A stretch of DNA of 10,726 nucleotides. Origin: Bacteroidales bacterium (GTDB taxonomy: Bacteria > Bacteroidota > Bacteroidia > Bacteroidales > GCA-2748055). Position 1 is the first letter of the stretch. Each line of letters begins with the position of its first letter. The notes beneath the pieces were generated by a model that saw only the letters and a program-made list of their open reading frames with translations, was not told the origin of the DNA and searched no databases. The position numbers and the translations under genes are program-made. Below are positions 1-7,075 of this stretch, one piece after another. The stretch spans positions 1 through 10,726 of the forward strand of contig JANTFK010000072.1 of the NCBI GenBank assembly GCA_024763595.1, written 5' to 3'.

Positions 1-1
1 A

Positions 2-43
2 AAAGAGGGCCGTTCACTGCTGGATAATTTCCTGGAGCGTTAA
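2..43 (+). CDS. 3' end of an upstream gene (partial; possibly selD)
   Basis: The window opens inside a reading frame that gives KEGRSLLDNFLER and then a TAA stop at 41-43, 19 bp before the mnmH start. The same strand and short gap suggest co-transcription with mnmH. Selenophosphate synthetase (SelD) supplies the selenium donor used by MnmH, and selD often neighbours mnmH in bacteria, so selD is the natural candidate. However, 13 residues carry no diagnostic motif. The identity is inference from context only, and even the coding status rests on frame, stop and spacing. Confidence 0.45.
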   Translation, partial: KEGRSLLDNFLER

Positions 44-62
44 AGGAAGCCCTTGGATTTCT

Positions 63-1091
63 ATGGCAGAAATAGTTCAGATAGAACAATTTATCGCTCT
101 CTCGGGAAAATACCCCGTAATAGATGTCCGTTCACCACTGGAATTTGAACAGGGACATATCCCGGGAGCTGTCAATATCCCGTTGTTTGATGATCTTGAA
201 CGAAAAATCGTTGGTACAAAATATAAAAAGGTTAATAAGGAAGCAGCCATGTATGCCGGTTTGGATTTTGCCGGCAAGAAACTGGTGACACTGGCAAAAA
301 TGGGGGAAAAAGCTGCCGGAAAGAATAAAACCCTGCTTGTACATTGCTGGAGGGGTGGGATGCGCAGTAAAAGCATGGTCTGGCTTTTCGAAACGGTTGG
401 TCTTACCTGTTCCCTGCTGGAAGGAGGTTATAAGTCATACAGAAAGTATGTGCGTGAAGTGCTGGCCCTTCCCCGGCAACTGGTTGTGATCGGGGGCAGA
501 ACCGGCAGTGGTAAAACCGAGATTCTTCATAAACTGAAGGAGATGGGAGAGCAGGTCATAGACCTGGAGGGTGTGGCACACCATAAAGGGTCGGCTTTCG
601 GGGCGCTGGGGGAGGAGAAGCAACCTACTACCGAACAATTTGAAAATGAGCTGTGTGACAGGATGAGGTCCCTCAACAGGGACCGGGTTACCTGGATTGA
701 GGATGAAAGCCGGAATATTGGAAGGTGCGTTGTTCCTCCGGAACTTTATGGCCAGATGCGTACACAGGAAATCATTTTTTTAGATATTCCGAGGGAGATG
801 CGGGCCAGGCACCTGGTTAGCCAGTATGCTGCCTATGATTCCGGTGAGTTAAAGGCTTGTGTGTTGAAGATCCGGAAAAAGCTGGGAGGCGATCGTGCAA
901 AAGTAGCACTGGATTCCATTGAAAAAAAAGATTTTTTTCATACAGCTATGCTCACACTTCAATACTACGACAAGGCCTATATGTTTTCGCTGGAAAAGAA
1001 TCATGAGCACTACCGTTTGCTGACCTCTGCGGTTGTGGATCCCGTAGTGAATGCCCGGCTTCTGCTGGATCATATCGGGCAAAGGAGCTAA
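63..1091 (+). CDS. mnmH: tRNA 2-selenouridine synthase MnmH (SelU/YbbB)
   Basis: This enzyme replaces the sulfur of 2-thiouridine at tRNA wobble position 34 with selenium from selenophosphate, through a geranylated intermediate, in the cytoplasm. The 342-residue protein is close to the usual family length of about 350-370. An N-terminal rhodanese domain (about residues 5-130) contains the catalytic loop HCWRGGMRS with Cys95 as the expected catalytic cysteine. A P-loop domain follows, with GGRTGSGKT at 144-152 and the family signature DLEGVAHHKGSAFG at 167-180; an ESRNIG motif lies at 215-220. The combination of rhodanese and P-loop domains separates MnmH from simple sulfurtransferases. The ATG at 63 places the rhodanese fold at the normal N-terminal position. 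An AGGAAG at 44-49 is rather far upstream to be a strong ribosome binding site. The gene lies between an upstream same-strand gene end and a second tRNA-modification gene. No frameshift or missing key residue is visible. Confidence 0.96.
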   Translation: MAEIVQIEQFIALSGKYPVIDVRSPLEFEQGHIPGAVNIPLFDDLERKIVGTKYKKVNKEAAMYAGLDFAGKKLVTLAKMGEKAAGKNKTLLVHCWRGGMRSKSMVWLFETVGLTCSLLEGGYKSYRKYVREVLALPRQLVVIGGRTGSGKTEILHKLKEMGEQVIDLEGVAHHKGSAFGALGEEKQPTTEQFENELCDRMRSLNRDRVTWIEDESRNIGRCVVPPELYGQMRTQEIIFLDIPREMRARHLVSQYAAYDSGELKACVLKIRKKLGGDRAKVALDSIEKKDFFHTAMLTLQYYDKAYMFSLEKNHEHYRLLTSAVVDPVVNARLLLDHIGQRS

Positions 1092-1097
1092 AATCAG

Positions 1098-1105
1098 TAT
1101 CTTTG
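1098..1105 (+). promoter_or_regulatory. Possible -7 promoter element before the U32 gene
   Basis: TATCTTTG matches the Bacteroidota -7 consensus TAnnTTTG. It lies in the 33-bp gap between mnmH and the U32 gene, 19 bp before the ATG. I see no convincing TTTG -33 element at the right distance inside the end of mnmH, so this may be a chance match or a weak internal promoter. GGAGG at 1118-1122 resembles a Shine-Dalgarno sequence but sits only 2 nt from the ATG, closer than is normally productive. Confidence 0.3.
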
Positions 1106-1124
1106 TATCCGATATCCGGAGGGA

Positions 1125-2369
1125 ATGAAGAGAAGAGAAGATATTGAATTGCTGGCTCCTGCGGGAAGTTATGAGTCTTTAGTTGCTGCCGGACAGGGGG
1201 GGGCAGATGCCATCTATTTCGGAATCGGGCAACTCAATATGCGTGCGCGTTCATCTGCGAATTTTACCGCTGACGATGTTCCGCGTATTGTTGAGAAGGC
1301 AGCGGGCCTCGGGATGAGTTCCTATCTGACGGTCAATACGGTCATATATGACCGGGAATTGATCCAGATGCGCAGGATCATAGATCTGGCAGTCAGACAT
1401 GGAGTCACAGCAATTATTGCTTCGGACCAATCCGTCCTCCAGTATTGCAATAGTGCCGGAGCCAAAGTACATCTCTCCACACAGCTGAATATCAGTAATA
1501 TTGAGACTCTTAAATTTTATTCAAAATTTGCAGATGTGGCGGTATTGGCAAGAGAGCTTGATCTGGATCAGGTTCAGGAGATTGCCAAAAGAATCATCAT
1601 GGAGGATATCAGGGGTATTTCGGGTGATCCATTCAGGATCGAGATGTTTGTGCATGGTGCTTTGTGTATGGCTATTTCGGGCAAGTGCTACCTGAGTCTT
1701 CATGAACATAACCACTCGGCAAACAGGGGCGATTGTTTCCAGGTGTGCCGGAGGGGTTACCGGGTGACCGATAAGGACCAGGAAGTTGAACTGGATATAA
1801 ATAATGAGTATATCATGTCTCCCAAAGATTTGAAAACCATTCATTTCTTAAATAAAATACTGGATGCAGGTGTGTCTGTTTTAAAAATAGAGGGGAGGGC
1901 TCGTTCGGCTGAATATGTAAAAACAGTATCGGCCTGTTATAATGAGGCCATTCATGCCTGGTCTGATGATACTTTTTCCAGGGGAAAAATTGAAGCTTGG
2001 GATAAACGGTTGGCAGCTGTTTTCAACAGGGGATTCTGGGATGGCTATTATCTGGGTCAACGCCTGGGAGAGTGGAGTGAGGTATATGGATCAAGGTCCA
2101 CCCATAAAAAGATATATGTCGGAAAAGGGACCAATTACTTTGACCGCATTGGTGTAGCTGAAATAATGGTAGAAAACGGAAACCTGAAAGTGGGCGATCA
2201 GATAGTCATCACAGGACCTACCACTGGAGTGATTGAGACCACAGTTGATGAGTTGAGAGTCAATGAGATATCGTGCAGTATCGCCACCAGGGGTGAAAGG
2301 TGTTCCCTGCCGGTGGATCAGGTAGTGAGGCGATCCGACAAAGTATATAAGCTGGTTCTCCGGACCTGA
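1125..2369 (+). CDS. trhP: Peptidase U32-family protein, TrhP/YegQ-like (tRNA 5-hydroxyuridine synthesis)
   Basis: U32 proteins are annotated as collagenase-like peptidases, but the characterised YegQ/YrrN-YrrO branch (TrhP) acts in prephenate-dependent hydroxylation of tRNA uridine 34 to 5-hydroxyuridine. The 414-residue protein begins with ELLAPAGSYESL at 8-19, typical of the TIM-barrel start. It carries the U32 signature from Glu174 to Ser191 (EMFVHGALC...GKCYLS) and then RGDCFQVCRRGY at 201-212. Cys181, Cys188, Cys204 and Cys208 are spaced like the iron-sulfur-type cysteines of this family. KIEGRARSAEYV at 254-265 is another family block. A C-terminal beta-barrel-like domain (about 325-410) is present, as in longer TrhP proteins. 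The neighbouring mnmH, also a U34 enzyme, favours the tRNA role. RlhA (23S rRNA hydroxylation) is the main alternative and cannot be excluded from motifs alone; the family assignment is secure. Confidence 0.85.
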   Translation: MKRREDIELLAPAGSYESLVAAGQGGADAIYFGIGQLNMRARSSANFTADDVPRIVEKAAGLGMSSYLTVNTVIYDRELIQMRRIIDLAVRHGVTAIIASDQSVLQYCNSAGAKVHLSTQLNISNIETLKFYSKFADVAVLARELDLDQVQEIAKRIIMEDIRGISGDPFRIEMFVHGALCMAISGKCYLSLHEHNHSANRGDCFQVCRRGYRVTDKDQEVELDINNEYIMSPKDLKTIHFLNKILDAGVSVLKIEGRARSAEYVKTVSACYNEAIHAWSDDTFSRGKIEAWDKRLAAVFNRGFWDGYYLGQRLGEWSEVYGSRSTHKKIYVGKGTNYFDRIGVAEIMVENGNLKVGDQIVITGPTTGVIETTVDELRVNEISCSIATRGERCSLPVDQVVRRSDKVYKLVLRT

Positions 2370-2373
2370 AGTG

Positions 2374-3519
2374 CTAACTTTTCAGAATAATCCTGATAAT
2401 CGTAGAATCGTATGGATCGGACGAAAAGACAAATATCTTTCCGTGATGATAGGATTCAATGATACGCTTGGAAAGTGAAAGTCCCAGTCCCCATCCCCTT
2501 TTTTTGGTGGTATATCCTGGTTTGAAGATGGTTTTGAACCGGGATTTGGCAATCCCCTTTCCGGTATCCTCCACATCAATGATGATCCCGTTTGCTGTTT
2601 CCACTGCATGAAGAATGACCCTCCCTGCTCCTTCAATGGCATCTGTAGCATTTTTACACAGATTCTCAATGACCCATTCAAAAAGCGTATTATTCAACCT
2701 GGCCATGATCGGTTTCTCAGGGATATCCAGCAGGTACTCCACACTTTTCGGTCCCCTGTTCCTCATATAATCCAGGCTTTCGGTCAGTATCCGTGTCAGA
2801 TTACTATTTTTCAGCGTTGGTTTGGATCCGACTTTTGAAAAACGGTCAGCAATTTTTTCCAGTCTGGCAGCATCTTTCTGCATTTCTTTGATCAATGCCG
2901 GATCGAGATTAGATTGTTGAAGCAGTTCCATCCAGCCCATCAGTGAAGAAATGGGTGTGCCCAGCTGGTGTGCTGTTTCTTTTGACATGCCTGTCCATAC
3001 TTCATTCTGTTCGGCCTTCCTGGAGACACTGAAAGCAATGTAGGATACCAGGATAAACAGCATGATCACCCCCAGTTGCACATAAGGAAATAATATCAGT
3101 TTACGCAGCAGGATCGAATCACGATAATAGAGAAGCTGGTATTCATTGTTATCCAGGTTGATGATGAGTGAGTCATTTTCCTCCTTTGCATAGCGAAGCT
3201 GTCGCTCCAGGTATTTTGGGTCCTCCACCCTGGTGGAGTCGAGATTTTTATGACTCAGGATTTCCCCTTTGGAATCTGTAAGTATAACAGGGATGTAGTT
3301 ATTGCTTTCGATTACTGAAAATGGGAAAGCCAGGTCGATCTCAAAATCAGCCTTGTTCATGATACGGATGGCTTCGGCCCAGAGTTCCATATTTTTTCGC
3401 TCAGTGATCTCAATGTGTTTAACCAGTCTGTGGGTATACCAGAGTGAACCGGCCCCGATCATCACTGCTGCCATAAACAGGATGATTTTCCAGCGTTGTT
3501 TTTTCCTGTAGATGTCCAT
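2374..3519 (-). CDS. Membrane sensor histidine kinase (orphan in this window)
   Basis: This 381-residue kinase is predicted to sense through an extracytoplasmic domain and phosphorylate an unidentified response regulator. One membrane helix lies at about 11-28 and a second at about 143-165, enclosing a sensor region of roughly 115 residues that I do not recognise. The H-box is ETAHQLGTPISSL with His184 as the likely phosphoacceptor. The N-box is ENLCKNATDAIEG (285-297), the G1 box DTGKGI (318-323), and the G2 region is WGLGLSLS (343-350) after TTKKRG. Only about 18 residues separate the second helix from the H-box, so there is no room for a canonical HAMP domain. The ATG lies 14 bp after the AsmA-like gene, indicating translation from the same mRNA, and there is no clear Shine-Dalgarno sequence. 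Its stop is 4 bp from the stop of the convergent U32 gene. No response regulator lies beside it. The signal and output are unknown. Confidence 0.93.
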   Translation of the reverse strand: MDIYRKKQRWKIILFMAAVMIGAGSLWYTHRLVKHIEITERKNMELWAEAIRIMNKADFEIDLAFPFSVIESNNYIPVILTDSKGEILSHKNLDSTRVEDPKYLERQLRYAKEENDSLIINLDNNEYQLLYYRDSILLRKLILFPYVQLGVIMLFILVSYIAFSVSRKAEQNEVWTGMSKETAHQLGTPISSLMGWMELLQQSNLDPALIKEMQKDAARLEKIADRFSKVGSKPTLKNSNLTRILTESLDYMRNRGPKSVEYLLDIPEKPIMARLNNTLFEWVIENLCKNATDAIEGAGRVILHAVETANGIIIDVEDTGKGIAKSRFKTIFKPGYTTKKRGWGLGLSLSKRIIESYHHGKIFVFSSDPYDSTIIRIILKS

Positions 3520-3533
3520 ATCAATGTGGTTTA

Positions 3534-6227
3534 TCAGGGTTGTTCATCTAAAACGAAGGCAGGTAAATGTTTATTCTGAAGCGTATCCGCATTTGATTGT
3601 TTTTTCCACCATTTGCGTTTCTGCCGACTCCCTTTTTTTGTTCCAACAGTGTCCGGTTCGTCGGAAAATTCAAACCTGAACCCCTCCTCCTGCCCCGCTT
3701 CCTGTTGCCGGTTATCCTGCCTGGTAGTATCCCGCTGGAAAAGTCCCAGCTCACTGTTCAGGATATTTTTAAGTTCGGACCGCTCCTCCTTCAGATCGTT
3801 CCGGATCTTATGTGCGGTTTTTTCACGGTCCAGTTCAACCGCCGGACCCGATCCGTTATTATAGATCTTCAGAAACAGTGTCCGGGTATCTGATTCATCA
3901 GCCGCTATCTCAAACTCATGGTTCTTTCCATGCTTAGCCTTGTTGTACAGCAACTGGGACAACTTGAGCTTTATACGGTAGTCATAATGATTGTCAAAAC
4001 CATGGGTGCCGGATGCAGATAGATTCAGTGCGTTGGATTGAATATCCATGGAGGGGATAATCACCTGGCTCTCTTTTATCAGGATATTATTTTCCAGGGT
4101 CTGGAACTGAATATGTTGTAATTCATCGACATCGATAAACCTGGAAAGGGCCATGATAGGAGAAAACCCATTTAGTTCGCCATCAAGTATGGTGACATTG
4201 TTTTCGCTGTGGATCGATTCCGGATGAATGTTGAATGTGGAATCGAAATCCGCTGAAAATATAGAATTCCCGGAAATGGTCCCCTTCAGGTGCTGATCAG
4301 TAAGTTGTGACTGTCGAAAATTGTTAAACGAATAAAAGAGGTTCCGGATATCAAGGTTATACATACTTGAGTTAACATTTATAAAGATCCTGCCCCTGTC
4401 ATTCTGTACCATACCCAGAGAGCCCGATAATATGCCGTCCATGGTTTGCATGGAGAGCGAATCAACATAGAAAAAAGGAGCATCATAGGTGGCCACTCCC
4501 CGAACATGCTCAGCAGCCAGTTTATCCATATAAAACTTGTTCAAAACGAAATCAAGTTTCAGGTTCAGCTTCTCCGGGAAGTAAATGGAGGAGTTCCGGC
4601 CCGAGTTGGCTCCGGGTATGTTATCTAATACTTCCTGGAGATCAAGCAGATTGGAGCGTAATACACCAGAAGCAACCAGCACTTCATTTTTTGCTGTAAG
4701 AAAAGAGAGCAAGTTGAACCCGGAACCATATATTTTAAAGTCGCTTCGGCCAAATGATCCTGAAAATGACGGCTTCCAGAAATCATTGTCAATCCTGACA
4801 GAGCCATTAACATTGGAGAAGGGAATGCCCTCTTTTTCCATTAAAACCATCACATCTTCCAGGGTGATGCCTCCCGATATATCCAGCGAAAGGAATTTTT
4901 TCCCGCGTGGTTGTTGCCTGTTAAAAGTGCCGGAAGCCTTTATATCGCTTATTATCAGCCCGGAGGCTTTATACAGGGGGATGGATTCATACCAGTCGAT
5001 CCACTGGCCCGGATGAATGTCTCCTTTTAAATAGAAAGAGAAATCGGGATACAGGAAGTTATGAATCCTGCCGCGACCGGAGATATGATCTTTTCCGATG
5101 TCGGCAGTCAGGGACTCAATAACCAGGGAAGTGGTAAGGGGATTGAACGCTCCTCCGTTTGAATAGCTGCCGGTCAGATTCAGGTTCCTGACTTTAAAAG
5201 GCAGTTTGCTCCATTGCAGGTTTGCCTGTGAGGTTTGAAAATCGGCTTCAATAGAAGGGGTAAGCGTGGAACTGGCTAATCCTTTAATCCTGGTATAGAA
5301 CTGCATGATCCCATTTCCTTTCAACTCTTTTAATGGATTGCTTAATTCCCCGGGTAACAGATCCAGGATTTCATGAATCTCCAGATCCCTGGCCGCGGCA
5401 TAGAGGTCAACTGCAACACCCTGGCCTTTGTGTATGACAAACAGGCCATCCACATCAGCCAGTATCCGGTCGATACGCAATTGTCCTGATTTAATGGTGT
5501 AAGTCGAGTCATCCACCGTAAGGTTCAATCTGGCTTCCACATCCCTTTCGGAAGCATACCGGATCCCCTTGTTGGTAATTTCATTTAACCGGCCGCTCAT
5601 GGAGCCTTTGATCTGGGTGCTTTTTTTGGATAGTTTTCCATTCAGGTCAAGCTGGGTCAATGAGCCCCCGGAAACCAGTTGTTTAGCCTGATTGTTTAGA
5701 TTGATCTGAAAATCTGCAATGCGCATCTGGGTAAGATTAATAAATGGATCATCTTTTTTCCGGGAGCCATTCCCTGTAATAATCTTATAATTACCTTCTC
5801 CTTTTTTATCTGTGTACAGATTCAGCATCCCATTTCCTATTTCCATTTGCCTGATATTGTATTTTTTTCGCATCAGGCTGAACAGATTGAAGCTGATACT
5901 TACTGTCTGAGCCGTCAGAAGTGTATCTGCCTGCTGACCTGCAAAATCACGGGCATTGAAATTATGGCTGGACCAGATGGTGATATCTTTCAGTACGATG
6001 GAAGTATTGGGAAACTTGTGAAACACCTTAACCGAGGCTTCTCCCACCTTTACGCTGCTGTCGAGCCTGTTGTTGATCTGGTGCATAACGTAGGACCGGA
6101 GCTCCTCCCCATGGTATTTTACCACAACCACACCTGCAATAGCCAGCATCAGCAAAAAGACCAGTAAAGATGCCGCAAGGTATTCAACTAAGATCCTGAG
6201 ACGCCCTTTCATCAGTTTATCAATCAC
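3534..6227 (-). CDS. AsmA-family envelope protein (large, single N-terminal anchor)
   Basis: AsmA-like proteins are elongated, beta-rich envelope proteins anchored at the inner membrane; members are linked to phospholipid transport or outer-membrane assembly. Here an N-terminal hydrophobic helix (about 14-37) anchors an 897-residue protein. The AsmA-like N-terminal region follows (about 45-150, including LKDITIWS and MEIGNGMLNLYTD). After a long beta-rich middle comes an AsmA C-terminal-like block at about 675-760 (ILDGELNGFSPIMALS and later GTHGFDNHYDYRIKLKLS). The last roughly 90 residues are a charged, probably disordered tail with an EERSELKNIL helix and a basic KKGSRQKRKWWKK stretch. The longest reading starts at a GTG (6225-6227). 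An in-frame ATG at 6210-6212 would give 892 residues and keep the anchor intact; both fit. The gene lies between pepE and the kinase in an apparent operon. A lipid-transport role is family inference; cargo and partners are not visible. Confidence 0.88.
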   Translation of the reverse strand: MIDKLMKGRLRILVEYLAASLLVFLLMLAIAGVVVVKYHGEELRSYVMHQINNRLDSSVKVGEASVKVFHKFPNTSIVLKDITIWSSHNFNARDFAGQQADTLLTAQTVSISFNLFSLMRKKYNIRQMEIGNGMLNLYTDKKGEGNYKIITGNGSRKKDDPFINLTQMRIADFQINLNNQAKQLVSGGSLTQLDLNGKLSKKSTQIKGSMSGRLNEITNKGIRYASERDVEARLNLTVDDSTYTIKSGQLRIDRILADVDGLFVIHKGQGVAVDLYAAARDLEIHEILDLLPGELSNPLKELKGNGIMQFYTRIKGLASSTLTPSIEADFQTSQANLQWSKLPFKVRNLNLTGSYSNGGAFNPLTTSLVIESLTADIGKDHISGRGRIHNFLYPDFSFYLKGDIHPGQWIDWYESIPLYKASGLIISDIKASGTFNRQQPRGKKFLSLDISGGITLEDVMVLMEKEGIPFSNVNGSVRIDNDFWKPSFSGSFGRSDFKIYGSGFNLLSFLTAKNEVLVASGVLRSNLLDLQEVLDNIPGANSGRNSSIYFPEKLNLKLDFVLNKFYMDKLAAEHVRGVATYDAPFFYVDSLSMQTMDGILSGSLGMVQNDRGRIFINVNSSMYNLDIRNLFYSFNNFRQSQLTDQHLKGTISGNSIFSADFDSTFNIHPESIHSENNVTILDGELNGFSPIMALSRFIDVDELQHIQFQTLENNILIKESQVIIPSMDIQSNALNLSASGTHGFDNHYDYRIKLKLSQLLYNKAKHGKNHEFEIAADESDTRTLFLKIYNNGSGPAVELDREKTAHKIRNDLKEERSELKNILNSELGLFQRDTTRQDNRQQEAGQEEGFRFEFSDEPDTVGTKKGSRQKRKWWKKQSNADTLQNKHLPAFVLDEQP

Positions 6228-6242
6228 CGGTTAATTGTATCC

Positions 6243-6950
6243 TTATTTCAGAAATTCATTGAAATCATAACTTTTATCAAGTTCAAGAGGGCTCTGGTTG
6301 AACCTGAATAACCTTACCGGGTGATCCCCGAAAAGGCTCATCCGGTTATCTTCAACCTGAAGTATGCATCCTTCCCTGAGCCCCAGTACGGTATCTTCAG
6401 TATTTACCGCCAGGTATTCCATGATACGGTCCTGTCTTGTTTCCCCTGCATGACCCGGAGGGTTCAGATCTGTATAGTGGGGATTGATCTGGAAAGGCAC
6501 CAGGTTAAATGCATCAAAACTTTCGGGTTCCAGGATGGGCATGTCATTGGTGGTCCGGATGGTCGGACATGCAACGTTGCTTCCGGCGCTCCATCCCACA
6601 AAAGGAATACCTCCAAGAACGCGCTCCCTGACAGGACCGGTCAGGCCCTTCTCATGGATCATTTTGATCAGCTGAAAGGTGTTTCCACCTCCCACAACAA
6701 TCGCTTCAGCCTGTTCAACTGCAGTTTTGGGATCAGGTGCGTGGTGGATAGATACAATGGTTTGGCCGATCTCTGTAAAACGTTCTTTTACACGCGCTTC
6801 ATAGTCATCAAAAGAGATTGTAACCCCGGCATAGGGAATAAAGAGACAGTTTAGTGGATGCTTCCCCAGGAAATCGCGAATACGATATTTAGGATAATCC
6901 AGGTAAGCTTCTCCTGCATTGGTGGAATTACTGATCAGAAGCAGTCTCAT
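6243..6950 (-). CDS. pepE: Dipeptidase E (peptidase family S51)
   Basis: PepE is a cytoplasmic serine peptidase that hydrolyses dipeptides with N-terminal aspartate. The 235-residue protein matches the usual length of about 230. MRLLLISNSTN at the N-terminus, FIPYAGVT (37-44), VVGGGNTFQL (85-94), the nucleophile elbow GWSAGSN with Ser121, RTTNDMPI with Asp136, and QINPHYT with His158 reproduce the family's Ser-Asp-His set at nearly the same positions as in enteric PepE. GHAGETRQDRI (166-176) is also characteristic. A longer reading from 6992 adds 14 residues. I reject it because they do not resemble the family N-terminus and because that codon lies inside the promoter at 6975-7004. The gene is first of an apparent operon with the AsmA-like gene (15 bp downstream when the GTG start is used) and the kinase. 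The link of PepE to those two envelope genes is unexplained. Confidence 0.95.
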   Translation of the reverse strand: MRLLLISNSTNAGEAYLDYPKYRIRDFLGKHPLNCLFIPYAGVTISFDDYEARVKERFTEIGQTIVSIHHAPDPKTAVEQAEAIVVGGGNTFQLIKMIHEKGLTGPVRERVLGGIPFVGWSAGSNVACPTIRTTNDMPILEPESFDAFNLVPFQINPHYTDLNPPGHAGETRQDRIMEYLAVNTEDTVLGLREGCILQVEDNRMSLFGDHPVRLFRFNQSPLELDKSYDFNEFLK

Positions 6951-6974
6951 AGGCTGGCAGCTATGGTTCTCCGG

Positions 6975-7004
6975 CAAAGTTAATATTTTCAAAGAGGCAG
7001 CAAA
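6975..7004 (-). promoter_or_regulatory. Bacteroidota-type promoter for pepE-asmA-kinase
   Basis: On the minus strand, TTTG (7001-7004) is followed after 18 nt by TAACTTTG (6975-6982). This closely fits the Bacteroidota primary sigma consensus TTTG-N19-TAnnTTTG. Transcription would be expected to begin a few bases downstream, around 6965-6970, giving a leader of about 15-20 nt before the ATG at 6950. The promoter starts 4 bp beyond the T-run of the upstream terminator, so a new unit begins here. No operator-like repeat is obvious around it. Confidence 0.75.
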
Positions 7005-7008
7005 CCAT

Positions 7009-7055
7009 AAAAAAACCGGCCGGCCGGGGAATTTATTCCCAGGATAGCCGGCCGG
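7009..7055 (-). terminator. Strong two-tier intrinsic terminator after the barrel gene
   Basis: In the minus-strand transcript, CCGGCCGGC (7055-7047) pairs perfectly with GCCGGCCGG (7024-7016), and seven T residues follow directly (7015-7009). Inside the outer 9-bp stem sits a second hairpin, GGGAA-TAAA-TTCCC (7040-7027), giving a stacked structure. It begins 20 nt after the barrel gene's TAA. On the plus strand the stem lacks a downstream T-run, so it acts in one direction. It should isolate the pepE unit from readthrough. Confidence 0.9.
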
Positions 7056-7075
7056 GCGGTAGTAGAAAATCTCGT

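Noticed and set aside
4585..5016. A 143-codon plus-strand frame inside the AsmA-like gene
   Set aside because: The AsmA-like gene is open and uninterrupted for 897 codons across this stretch; the plus-strand frame is a shadow with no supporting motif.
6321..6854. A 177-codon open frame on the plus strand opposite pepE
   Set aside because: pepE has all its catalytic motifs on the minus strand; the antisense product has no family features.
6951..6992. A longer PepE with 14 extra N-terminal residues from the ATG at 6992
   Set aside because: The extra residues do not resemble the family N-terminus, and the codon falls inside the promoter, upstream of the expected transcription start.
7016..7055. 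The GC-rich palindromic arms as a mobile-element end or REP-like repeat
   Set aside because: The structure occurs once in the window, is followed by a T-run and sits 20 nt after a stop codon, all of which fit an intrinsic terminator. There is no transposase or duplicated target.
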